From the NCBI RefSeq assembly GCF_051379705.1, contig NZ_CP179868.1:2542001-2606000 (forward strand): a stretch of 64,000 nucleotides of DNA. The letters are read 5' to 3'. The number at the start of each line of letters is the position of its first letter. Within the stretch, counting starts at the first letter, position 1. Below are positions 53,880 to 61,398 of the stretch, one piece after another. This DNA is from Ekhidna sp051379705 (GTDB taxonomy: Bacteria > Bacteroidota > Bacteroidia > Cytophagales > Cyclobacteriaceae). The notes below the pieces were generated by a model. That model saw only the letters and a program-made list of their open reading frames with translations. It was not told the origin of the DNA and searched no databases. A program made the position numbers and the translations under genes.

Positions 53880-54473
53880 TTAAACTGATATTTCTTCGAT
53901 TTGGCGATACACGAATTTCTTAACAAAAGCGAATGACCTTCCGTCTCCTTCAATCCTTGATAAGGAAATAACTCCTTCCGACACTGAATAGAAAAAGTTT
54001 GTAAACTCTTCTACGTCGACATCTCGCTTAATCTGTCCTTCAAGAATACCTCTATTTACCATTTTCATGACAGAGCCCTTTAAAAGTGCGATCGACCGAA
54101 TGACACGGGAACGAAGGAATGGCAAACTATCATCTGCTTCTATAGAAGAATTTAGAACAGGGCATCCTCCCGGTATTGGAGGCTTATTTATGTATTCTTC
54201 ATAGAAGTCCATAATGGCTCTTAATTTGTCTGGAGCATTCTTTGCTCCACGAACTCTCTTCGAAATTTCTGAAGTAACTATTTGTACTCCTTTCTCAAAA
54301 GCTGCTGTCGCGACCTCATCCTTATTTTTAAAATTTCCATAGATCGCTCCCTTGGTAATTCCTGTCGCAGCGGTAATATCAGATATTGATGCTGCTGCAT
54401 ATCCTTTTGTGTTAAAAATTGGCAGAGCCTTATCTATTATTAACTGTTTCGTATGTTCTGAATTTCGCGCCAT
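53880..54473 (-). CDS. TetR/AcrR family transcriptional repressor
   Basis: One-component repressor of 197 residues. The N-terminal helix-turn-helix domain (residues 1-50) has KQLIIDKALPIFNTKGYAAASISDITAATGITKGAIYGNFKNKDEVA, the standard TetR layout. The helical ligand-binding domain contains GGCPVLNSSIEADDSLPFLR. Its own promoter carries a perfect 20-bp palindrome (54480-54499) that overlaps the -7 box, and a second, nearly identical site precedes the hydrolase gene downstream. The layout therefore indicates autorepression plus control of the hydrolase. The ligand cannot be predicted from sequence. Confidence 0.93.
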   Translation of the reverse strand: MARNSEHTKQLIIDKALPIFNTKGYAAASISDITAATGITKGAIYGNFKNKDEVATAAFEKGVQIVTSEISKRVRGAKNAPDKLRAIMDFYEEYINKPPIPGGCPVLNSSIEADDSLPFLRSRVIRSIALLKGSVMKMVNRGILEGQIKRDVDVEEFTNFFYSVSEGVISLSRIEGDGRSFAFVKKFVYRQIEEISV

Positions 54474-54477
54474 AATA

Positions 54478-54508
54478 CAAATATACCGATCGGTATATTA
54501 AATACGAA
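54478..54508 (-). promoter_or_regulatory. tetR promoter
   Basis: On the minus strand the -7 box is TATATTTG (54485-54478), an exact TAnnTTTG, preceded by TTCG (54508-54505, one mismatch to TTTG) with a 19-base spacer. The ATG follows five bases after the -7 box, so the mRNA would be almost leaderless. The operator lies across the -7 box and spacer. Confidence 0.65.
54480..54499. promoter_or_regulatory. TetR operator (perfect 20-bp palindrome)
   Basis: Core ATATACCGA/TCGGTATAT is extended by one A:T pair on each side. It is centred 16-17 bases before the tetR ATG, and its core recurs before the hydrolase gene. It should occlude RNA polymerase when bound. Confidence 0.85.
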
Positions 54509-54672
54509 CCCTAATTTAAAAAGTTTCTAAAATAGTATGCATGCATACTAAATTGATGAATTGGATTATCTTCGAGACTCAAAGAATCATCAAAGTGAGA
54601 GGACTTACAGTTCAACACATATTTTCACAAAAGTTCCTTTCCAATGAATGGATGGGTTTATCTTTAGTTATT

Positions 54673-55320
54673 GGTTCTGAGTGGATTCGACCGGGCTGGC
54701 GTCCCAGCCACCGACTCACAGAGTTGGTGTTTGAAGGACATAAAAAAAGCCATCCTGTAAGGAGTGGCTTATTAAAAAGTGGTGCTGAGTGGATTCGACC
54801 GGGCTGGCGTCCCAGCCACCGACTCACAGAGTTGGTGTTTGAAGGACATAAAAAAAGCCATCCTGTAAGGAGTGGCTTATTAAAAAGTGGTGCTGAGTGG
54901 ATTCGACCGGGCTGGCGTCCCAGCCACCGACTCACAGAGTTGGTGTTTGAAGGACATAAAAAAAGCCATCCTGTAAGGAGTGGCTTATTAAAAAGTGGTG
55001 CTGAGTGGATTCGACCGGGCTGGCGTCCCAGCCACCGACTCACAGAGTTGGTGTTTGAAGGACATAAAAAAAGCCATCCTGTAAGGAGTGGCTTATTAAA
55101 AAGTGGTGCTGAGTGGATTCGACCGGGCTGGCGTCCCAGCCACCGACTCACAGAGTTGGTGTTTGAAGGACATAAAAAAAGCCATCCTGTAAGGAGTGGC
55201 TTATTAAAAAGTGGTGCTGAGTGGATTCGACCGGGCTGGCGTCCCAGCCACCGACTCACAGAGTTGGTGTTTGAAGGACATAAAAAAAGCCATCCTGTAA
55301 GGAGTGGCTTATTAAAAAGT
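54673..55320. repeat. Six tandem 108-bp tRNA-Phe-derived units
   Basis: Units start at 54673, 54781, 54889, 54997, 55105 and 55213; all match except one base in the first (GGTTCTG instead of GGTGCTG). Each plus-strand unit begins with 18 bases equal to the 3' end of tRNA-Phe (read as its complement), then a 17-base insert that replaces one tRNA base, then 12 more bases equal to the tRNA. The insert makes a GGCTGG-CGTC-CCAGCC hairpin in the former T-loop. The remainder includes a second imperfect dyad (CACCGACTC/GAGTTGGTG) and a copy of the tRNA terminator. Reading frames stay open on both strands because 108 is a multiple of three; I regard them as non-coding. The 173 bases before the array (54500-54672) show no gene. 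Confidence 0.95.
55282..55310 (-). terminator. Terminator of tRNA-Phe (repeated in each array unit)
   Basis: Reading the minus strand, AGCCA and TCCT pair with AGGA and TGGCT around a 3-base loop, with one bulged C, followed by seven T residues. It lies ten bases after the tRNA 3' end. The same hairpin occurs once in each of the six 108-bp units. Confidence 0.8.
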
Positions 55321-55392
55321 GGTGCTGAGTGGATTCGAACCACCGACTCACGGATTTTCAGTCCGATGCTCTACCAACTGAGCTACAGCACC
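55320..55392 (-). tRNA. tRNA-Phe (GAA)
   Basis: Transfer RNA for phenylalanine, 73 nt on the minus strand. The acceptor stem GGTGCTG pairs with CAGCACC, with A as discriminator base. The D-arm is in TAGCTCAGTTGGTAGAGC, the anticodon loop is CTGAAAA with anticodon GAA, and the T-arm is GGTGGTTCGAATCCACT. The 3' CCA is not encoded. It lies between a good promoter (55407-55436) and the 108-bp array, whose units reuse its 3' portion. Confidence 0.97.
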
Positions 55393-55406
55393 AAATTTTG
55401 GGTTGG

Positions 55407-55436
55407 CAAAACTAGGTATTTCTTTGAAAAGGCAAA
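55407..55436 (-). promoter_or_regulatory. Bacteroidota promoter of tRNA-Phe
   Basis: On the minus strand the -33 box TTTG (55436-55433), an 18-base spacer and the -7 box TAGTTTTG (55414-55407) match the TTTG/TAnnTTTG consensus exactly. The mature tRNA starts 15 bases after the -7 box, leaving a short 5' leader for RNase P. Confidence 0.8.
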
Positions 55437-55475
55437 ATTTAAATTGAAGTTCGTAGCAAGATTTTTTTAAACATT

Positions 55476-56786
55476 ATGGAATATATCCCTCAAATCGTCT
55501 TTCTCGTCATTGCTGGATTCTTCGGATTCCTCATTTATCGCAGAATTTCACAGATTTCTAAGAATATTAAGCTTGGCAAGGACATAGATTTTTCCGACAA
55601 TAAAAAAGAAAGACTTAAGAATATGATTTTGGTCGCCTTCGGTCAAAAGAAGATGTTCAAACGTCCGATCCCTGCATTGCTACACCTATTGATCTATGTA
55701 GGATTTGTACTCATCAATATTGAGGTGCTGGAAATTGTAATTGATGGATTATTTGGAACGCACAGAGTAGCCGCCCCGATTTTAGGTGGAGTCTATGTCG
55801 GCCTGATTAATTTTTTCGAATTTCTGGCTATTGGAGTCATTTTTTCATGCGTGGTATTTCTCATTAGAAGGAATGTCCTTAGAATTAATAGATTTAAAAA
55901 AATTGAGATGGTAGGTTGGCCTTCATTGGATGCAAACCTCATCCTTATAATCGAAATTGTACTAATGGTTGCCATCTTGGCTATGAATGGAGCGGATCAA
56001 GTCTTGCAACAGCGCGGAGTTGATCACTATACATTTACAGGTTCGTTCTTTTTTAGTTCTTCCATGTTCGGTTGGATGGATCAGCTTAGTGCCGGGACAC
56101 TTGTAATTATCGAAAGAGCAGCCTGGTGGTTTCACATCGTTGGCATCTTTGCTTTCGCACTCTATGTAACCTACTCAAAACACCTCCATATTTTTCTCGC
56201 ATTCCCCAATACCTATTACAGTAGATTAGATCCTAAAGGCAAAATGAATAATATGAATGAAATCACCAATGAGGTGAAAATCATGTTAGGCATGCCGGTA
56301 GATGGTGATGCCACTCCACCACCAGAAGGTATGCGATTTGGAGCAAAAGATGTAAATGATCTGACCTGGAAAAATCTTATGGACGCCTATTCATGTACAG
56401 AATGTGGTCGTTGCACATCTGAATGCCCGGCAAACCTTACAGGAAAGAAGCTTTCACCCAGAAAGATAATGATGGATACACGGGACAGATTAGAAGACGT
56501 TGGAAAGAATGGGCTGGATGATGGCAAGTCGTTGTTAGGTGATTATATCACTAAAGAAGAAATCAATGCATGTACTAATTGCAATGCCTGCGTAGAAGCA
56601 TGTCCGGTTAATATCAATCCACTGGATATCATTTTGCAGACAAGAAGATATGTTGCAATGGAAGAGTCGGCAGCTCCGGATTCATGGAACGCAATGTTTC
56701 AGAATGTAGAGACAAACTTTGCCCCATGGAAGTTTGGGGTGCAAGACAGGTTCAATTGGTCAAATGAATTAAAAGAAGGAAAATGA
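55476..56786 (+). CDS. Membrane-bound Fe-S protein, HdrC/NarI-like fusion
   Basis: Probable electron-transfer protein of 436 residues. The N-terminal half has about five membrane helices (VFLVIAGFFGFLIYRRI; ALLHLLIYVGFVLINIEVLEIVI; and AAWWFHIVGIFAFALYVTYSKHLHIF). Paired histidines of the kind that bind heme b in NarI/HdrE-like subunits are present. The C-terminal half carries two [4Fe-4S] clusters: CTECGRCTSECPANL and CTNCNACVEACPVNI. It overlaps the next gene by ATGA; the two would form a quinone-linked heterodisulfide-reductase-like complex. The electron donor and acceptor are not known. Such two-gene units are frequent in Bacteroidota. Confidence 0.88.
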   Translation: MEYIPQIVFLVIAGFFGFLIYRRISQISKNIKLGKDIDFSDNKKERLKNMILVAFGQKKMFKRPIPALLHLLIYVGFVLINIEVLEIVIDGLFGTHRVAAPILGGVYVGLINFFEFLAIGVIFSCVVFLIRRNVLRINRFKKIEMVGWPSLDANLILIIEIVLMVAILAMNGADQVLQQRGVDHYTFTGSFFFSSSMFGWMDQLSAGTLVIIERAAWWFHIVGIFAFALYVTYSKHLHIFLAFPNTYYSRLDPKGKMNNMNEITNEVKIMLGMPVDGDATPPPEGMRFGAKDVNDLTWKNLMDAYSCTECGRCTSECPANLTGKKLSPRKIMMDTRDRLEDVGKNGLDDGKSLLGDYITKEEINACTNCNACVEACPVNINPLDIILQTRRYVAMEESAAPDSWNAMFQNVETNFAPWKFGVQDRFNWSNELKEGK

Positions 56787-57577
56787 GCGAAATACAAATA
56801 CCAACCGTAGCGGATTTAGCAGCTAAAGGTGAAAAACCAGATGTCCTTTTTTGGGTAGGATGTGCAGGTTCATACGATGATAGATATAAGAGCGTGACAA
56901 AAGCGTTCGTGAAAATTCTTAATAAAGTAGGTACTAAGTTCGCAGTGCTTGGTCCGGAGGAAACTTGCACAGGAGATCCAGCCAGAAGGGCTGGGAATGA
57001 GTTTCTTTTTCAGATGCAGGCAATGGCCAATATTCAAGTGTTGAATGGGTATGAGATCCAAAAAATTGTGACGGCATGTCCTCATTGTTTCAATACGCTC
57101 AAAAATGAATACCCGGAGCTTGGTGGTAATTATGATGTGATTCATCACTCGCAGTTTTTGCAAGAATTAATAAATGATGGAAAAGTTGAGCTCAAAGGAG
57201 GAGGAGAATTCAAAGGGCGCAAGATTACCTATCATGATTCATGCTTTCTTGGTAGGGCAAACAATGTATACTCAGCTCCGAGAGCAGTGCTTGAGGCTTT
57301 GGACGCCGAATTAGTGGAAATGAAGCGATGCAAAACCAAAGGACTCTGCTGTGGAGCTGGAGGAGCACAGATGTTTAAAGATGCCGAACCAGGCAATAAG
57401 GAAGTGAACATTGAGCGTACGGAAGAAGCTCTGGAAACGAATGCGGATACGATTGCAGTAGCTTGTCCTTTTTGCATGACAATGATGGCAGATGGAGTTA
57501 AAAATAAAGAGAAAGAAGATTCGGTTAAAGTCAAGGATTTAGCGGAACTCATTGCAGAATCTGAAGGTTTGGATTGA
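56783..57577 (+). CDS. Heterodisulfide reductase-like Fe-S protein (CCG domain)
   Basis: Soluble partner of the preceding membrane Fe-S protein, 264 residues, with two cysteine-rich CCG-type domains like HdrB and GlpC/LutA. Cysteine motifs are FWVGCAGSYDD, ETCTGDPARR, ACPHCFNTL, HDSCFLGR, GLCCGAGGAQMF and ACPFCMTMM. In HdrB these bind unusual [4Fe-4S] clusters that act on disulfides; in GlpC and LutA relatives they pass electrons. It starts at an ATGA overlap with the upstream gene, and a small conserved gene follows one base after its stop. Confidence 0.9.
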   Translation: MSEIQIPTVADLAAKGEKPDVLFWVGCAGSYDDRYKSVTKAFVKILNKVGTKFAVLGPEETCTGDPARRAGNEFLFQMQAMANIQVLNGYEIQKIVTACPHCFNTLKNEYPELGGNYDVIHHSQFLQELINDGKVELKGGGEFKGRKITYHDSCFLGRANNVYSAPRAVLEALDAELVEMKRCKTKGLCCGAGGAQMFKDAEPGNKEVNIERTEEALETNADTIAVACPFCMTMMADGVKNKEKEDSVKVKDLAELIAESEGLD

Positions 57578-57578
57578 T

Positions 57579-58064
57579 ATGTTGATTCCATTCGAAGAAA
57601 TGCCAGACAATGCTCGCCTATGGATATACCAGGCTGAGCGTAAATTGACAGATGAAGAGGTCAAATTAGTAATTGCAAATACCGAAGCTTTTCTGACACA
57701 GTGGCGTGCCCATGGGATGGATCTCAAATCTTCCTTTTCAGTTGAATACAATCAATTTTTGGTTATATCAGTAGACGAATCTTTTAGCCAGGCAAGTGGG
57801 TGTAGCATAGATGCATCTGTTCATCTGATAAAAGGACTTGAATCGGCACTTAATGTTTCATTTATGACTACCAGTCAGGTCGCATTTCTTCAGGATGATG
57901 AAATAAACCTATACCCATTCAATCAGCTCAAGGCTCAAGCACAAGATCGAATTATTACTCCCAATACTTTGGTATTTGACAATACGGTCCAAAATATCGC
58001 AGAATTTAAAAGCCGATGGCTGAAAGAAAGTAGTGCCACATGGGTAAATCGATATTTTCAATAG
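57579..58064 (+). CDS. Conserved Bacteroidota protein of unknown function
   Basis: Soluble protein of 161 residues without signal peptide or membrane helix; ATG 57579 lies one base after the previous stop. The opening MLIPFEEMPDNARLWIYQAERKLTDEEV and the FLVISVDESFSQASGCSIDASVHLI segment belong to a group often labelled ABC transporter ATPase, but no Walker motif is present, so that label is not supported. Its consistent place beside the Fe-S pair suggests a link to that complex. Function unknown. Confidence 0.7.
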   Translation: MLIPFEEMPDNARLWIYQAERKLTDEEVKLVIANTEAFLTQWRAHGMDLKSSFSVEYNQFLVISVDESFSQASGCSIDASVHLIKGLESALNVSFMTTSQVAFLQDDEINLYPFNQLKAQAQDRIITPNTLVFDNTVQNIAEFKSRWLKESSATWVNRYFQ

Positions 58065-58140
58065 GGCTTTTCGTTCGTTTCTTGTTTCAGGTTTAACTAA
58101 TTTCGGATAATCATCTTGTAAAGAATTTCGTTATTTCTGT

Positions 58141-60117
58141 ATGCGAGTTATTCAATATCTTATTTTGACCCTGTTTATTTTCAGTTGTTCACTTGAAAAG
58201 AGCATGAATAATGCTGAATTCGATGCAGTAATATCGAAACTTGGGGACTCACCAGAAAAAAATTCTCCGGAAGAAAACATAATGGTCGGTGATGCTTATC
58301 GCAAGTCAAACCGACTTGTAGAATCTATCCCATTTTATCAGGCCGCTATAAAAGAAGGCACGCCAGAAGAAGCTGCTAATCTGTACTTGGCTCAGGGATT
58401 AAAAGTCGAGCAGAAATATAATGAAGCTCAGAAAGTCTTAGATAATTATGTGCCTCGAGCGCGTGACCTAAAAATAAAGGCTCTTGCCGAGAAGGAGATT
58501 CAAAACCTTCGCAAGATTGATGATCTGAAAGATGATGGTAGCTACTATCGCGTGAAGAACTTACAAGATATCAATACCGAGAAAGCTGAGTATTCGCCGG
58601 TCTTCAGTAGAAATGTACTCTATTTCACTTCTAACAGAGATGTAGCCAAGATTTACAGAGCCACAGGAACACCTTTCACAGATATTTATCGTGTTGCATC
58701 CAAAGGAGCCAATGTCAACTTGAGCACGCTAAAATCATTAGATCCAATTATTAACCATGTGGACACCAATGAAGGTTCGGTAGCGATTTCTCCAGACGGC
58801 ACTTCAATGATTTTTGCAAAAGGTAATAATGGGAAAGCAAAGGGCTACAGCGAGGTGAATCTCTTTTTTACCAGATACCGGAATGGAAAATGGTCTGAGC
58901 CAGTTCCACTATCTATAAATGTAGCAGAGGCTTGGGACTCTACTCCCGCTTTTTCACCAGATGGAACTACACTATATTTTTCATCTACTCGACCAGGTGG
59001 ACATGGCGGAGCGGATCTCTATCAGGCGAAAGTAAACCGTAGAGGGAGATGGGTGGATGTAAGGAATCTTGGGCCGGAAATAAATAGTGCTGGTGATGAT
59101 GTGTTTCCATATGTCAGTGAAGACGGCAGTTTGTATTTCTCATCCGATGGACATGCGGGGTTTGGTAAATTGGATATGTTTAGAGCCTTGCGAGAAGGAG
59201 GTCGTGTGTCGATTGAGAACTTAGGCAAACCAATGAATTCTTCAGCGGATGATTTTGGTCTATATCAATTTAACCTTACCAAAGGCTTTTTTACCTCGAA
59301 TAGAAGAGGAGGAAAAGGTGACGATGATATCTATACCTTCATCAATGATGATCCTGATCTCAAAGTAGTCAATTATTTTCTTACTGGTACCACAGTAACT
59401 ACTGACGATGGTGGCCAGGAGATCATTTTACCAAATACAAAAGTCTCGCTGACAACAGACAATGGAGATGTTTTGGATGAAGCTTTTACCAACGCGGACG
59501 GCAAATTCAACTTCAGGGTATATCCTGAAGAACACTACGACTTGCTAGGAGAAAAAACAGATTATTTCACTGTTAGGAAAGATTTTACCACCATAGGAAA
59601 GACGGTTGATAAAACAACTCTTACGGAGTTTATCACCAACGTCAACTTCGAAACAAAGATTATGATGGATCCAATAGTATTGGAGAAAGCTATCGTTCTA
59701 GAAAACATTTACTATGATCTGGACAAAGCGAACATTCGTTCAGATGCTGCTCTGGTGCTTGATAGCCTGGTGCAAATCATGAACGATAATCCTGAGATCT
59801 ACATTGAGCTTGGCTCACATACAGATGATCGAGCACCAGACGATTATAACTTGCGGCTTTCGCTTCAAAGAGCACAATCCGCAGTTAGTTACATCATCAA
59901 TAAAGGAGTAGAAGCCAAGCGGATTACAGCTAAGGGCTATGGCGAAACACAGCTCATCATCAAAAATGCTCAAACAGAAGAGGCTCACCAGCGCAACAGA
60001 AGAACCGAGTTCAAGGTGCTTCGATATAACCCTCGAGATCGCAACGATGATCTTGCCCCAGATGAACCTGTAGACGAATACGATCGATTCTTCAAGGATT
60101 CTGGCAATGGAAACTGA
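58141..60117 (+). CDS. OmpA-family lipoprotein with TPR, PD40 and CRD modules (PorE-like)
   Basis: Outer membrane lipoprotein of 658 residues; lipobox IFSC followed by SLEK gives a lipidated cysteine near residue 16. A TPR-like helical part (about residues 20-130, VGDAYRKSNRLVESIPFYQAAIKEG) precedes PD40/WD40-like repeats (AISPDGTSMIFAKG, FSPDGTTLYFSSTRPGG, VSEDGSLYFSSDG). A carboxypeptidase-regulatory-like domain (about 405-500) and a C-terminal OmpA domain (about 535-640, GSHTDDRAPDDYNLRLSLQRAQSA) with the D and R peptidoglycan-binding residues follow. This order is the same as in PorE, a T9SS anchor protein, so a T9SS or gliding role is plausible. Many Bacteroidota have several such paralogues, so it may not be PorE itself. 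Confidence 0.85.
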   Translation: MRVIQYLILTLFIFSCSLEKSMNNAEFDAVISKLGDSPEKNSPEENIMVGDAYRKSNRLVESIPFYQAAIKEGTPEEAANLYLAQGLKVEQKYNEAQKVLDNYVPRARDLKIKALAEKEIQNLRKIDDLKDDGSYYRVKNLQDINTEKAEYSPVFSRNVLYFTSNRDVAKIYRATGTPFTDIYRVASKGANVNLSTLKSLDPIINHVDTNEGSVAISPDGTSMIFAKGNNGKAKGYSEVNLFFTRYRNGKWSEPVPLSINVAEAWDSTPAFSPDGTTLYFSSTRPGGHGGADLYQAKVNRRGRWVDVRNLGPEINSAGDDVFPYVSEDGSLYFSSDGHAGFGKLDMFRALREGGRVSIENLGKPMNSSADDFGLYQFNLTKGFFTSNRRGGKGDDDIYTFINDDPDLKVVNYFLTGTTVTTDDGGQEIILPNTKVSLTTDNGDVLDEAFTNADGKFNFRVYPEEHYDLLGEKTDYFTVRKDFTTIGKTVDKTTLTEFITNVNFETKIMMDPIVLEKAIVLENIYYDLDKANIRSDAALVLDSLVQIMNDNPEIYIELGSHTDDRAPDDYNLRLSLQRAQSAVSYIINKGVEAKRITAKGYGETQLIIKNAQTEEAHQRNRRTEFKVLRYNPRDRNDDLAPDEPVDEYDRFFKDSGNGN

Positions 60118-60148
60118 TAAAGTCTTTTCTTTGCAAACAAAAAGTAGC

Positions 60149-61309
60149 ATGACTGATCGGTATGCTCAGCGTGGAGTTTCCGCTGATAAAGAGGATGTTC
60201 ATTCGGCAATAAAGAATATAGACAAAGGCTTGTACCCCAAGGCCTTTTGTAAAATAGTGGAAGACATATCTGGTGACCCAGAATATTGCACCATAATGCA
60301 TGCCGATGGAGCAGGAACTAAATCTTCCCTAGCGTATCTGTATTGGAAAGAAACCGGCGATGTGAGCGTGTGGAAAGGTATCGCACAAGATGCTATCATA
60401 ATGAATGTGGATGATTTATTGTGTGTTGGCTCTACTGATAATATCCTGCTTTCATCCACCATTGGTAGAAACAAGAATCTAATTCCTGGTGAGGTCATTT
60501 CTGAAATCATCAATGGGACTGAAGAAGTGCTTCAGATGCTACGAGATAGTGGTATTAACATTAAATCTACTGGAGGGGAAACAGCAGATGTTGGAGATCT
60601 GGTCAAAACGATTATTGTAGACAGCACTGTAACGGCACGCATGAAACGCGCTGATGTCATCAACAATGAAAATATTCGTCCAGGAGATCTGATTGTAGGG
60701 ATTGCTTCTTACGGCCAGGCTTCATATGAAAAGGAGTACAATGGTGGTATGGGAAGCAATGGACTTACTTCCGCTCGGCATGATGTATTTGACAAGGTAT
60801 ATGCTGAGAAATACCCGGAATCATTTGATCAAGGTGTTCCCCGTGACTTGGTTTACAGCGGCTCAAAAAAATTAACCGATCTGGTTGAGGGTTCTCCGTT
60901 GGATGCCGGGAAACTCGTACTCTCACCAACAAGGACGTATGGCCCGATCATTAAGTCGATCTTAAAGGAGCTAAGAACTGAAATCCATGGAATGGTACAT
61001 TGCAGTGGTGGAGCACAAACCAAGATTCTGCACTTCGTTGACAATCTACGTGTGATAAAAGATAACATGCTTCCTGTCCCACCTTTATTTCAGATGATTC
61101 ATGAAGAAAGTGGAACTGACTGGAAAGAAATGTACAAAGTCTTCAATATGGGTCATCGCATGGAAATCTATGTAGATGAAGAGTCAGCAGACGAGATTGT
61201 AGAAATTGCGCGATCTTTCAATGTGGATGCGCAGGTTATTGGAAGGGTTGAAGCTTCGGAAAAGAAAGAGCTAATCATTCAGTCTGAAAAAGGCATTTTC
61301 CAATATTGA
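60149..61309 (+). CDS. purM: Phosphoribosylformylglycinamidine cyclo-ligase (AIR synthetase)
   Basis: PurM makes aminoimidazole ribonucleotide in de novo purine synthesis. The ATG at 60149 gives the usual start (MTDRYAQRGVSADKEDV); an ATG at 60107 would overlap the previous gene by 11 bases. Key segments are HADGAGTKSSLAY, AIIMNVDDLLCVGS, STGGETADVGDLV, LIVGIASYGQASYEKEYNGGMGSNGLTSARHDV and VHCSGGAQTK. The length (386 residues) and divergence from the Escherichia coli enzyme fit the Bacteroidota-type PurM. No other purine genes are near. Confidence 0.93.
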   Translation: MTDRYAQRGVSADKEDVHSAIKNIDKGLYPKAFCKIVEDISGDPEYCTIMHADGAGTKSSLAYLYWKETGDVSVWKGIAQDAIIMNVDDLLCVGSTDNILLSSTIGRNKNLIPGEVISEIINGTEEVLQMLRDSGINIKSTGGETADVGDLVKTIIVDSTVTARMKRADVINNENIRPGDLIVGIASYGQASYEKEYNGGMGSNGLTSARHDVFDKVYAEKYPESFDQGVPRDLVYSGSKKLTDLVEGSPLDAGKLVLSPTRTYGPIIKSILKELRTEIHGMVHCSGGAQTKILHFVDNLRVIKDNMLPVPPLFQMIHEESGTDWKEMYKVFNMGHRMEIYVDEESADEIVEIARSFNVDAQVIGRVEASEKKELIIQSEKGIFQY

Positions 61310-61325
61310 TGAATTAATTTCATCG

Positions 61326-61362
61326 TTCTGATTATTTCATCAACTATGCTTATCAATCAGAA
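61326..61362. repeat. Inverted repeat in the purM-GNAT gap
   Basis: Perfect 8-bp arms TTCTGATT (61326-61333) and AATCAGAA (61355-61362) are separated by 21 bases. Its role is unknown: it may be a weak end-of-transcript structure for purM or a binding site before the acetyltransferase gene. Confidence 0.35.
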
Positions 61363-61398
61363 TTTCACTTATTTTATTTCTTTAGCGAAAAGAACAAA

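Noticed and set aside
53843..53953. Upstream in-frame start for the hydrolase
   Set aside because: It lies within the tetR coding region and would run across the operator; 53842 fits the promoter layout.
54673..55320. CRISPR array
   Set aside because: The 108-bp units are contiguous and identical, with no unique spacers, no short repeat of 25-40 bp and no cas genes nearby.
54541..55470. A 309-residue repeat protein on the plus strand and a 243-residue one on the minus strand
   Set aside because: Both come from the tRNA-derived repeat; the plus frame crosses the complement of tRNA-Phe, and there is no signal peptide or recognisable domain.
57579..58064. ABC transporter ATP-binding protein
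   Set aside because: No Walker A, Walker B or signature motif can be found in the 161 residues.
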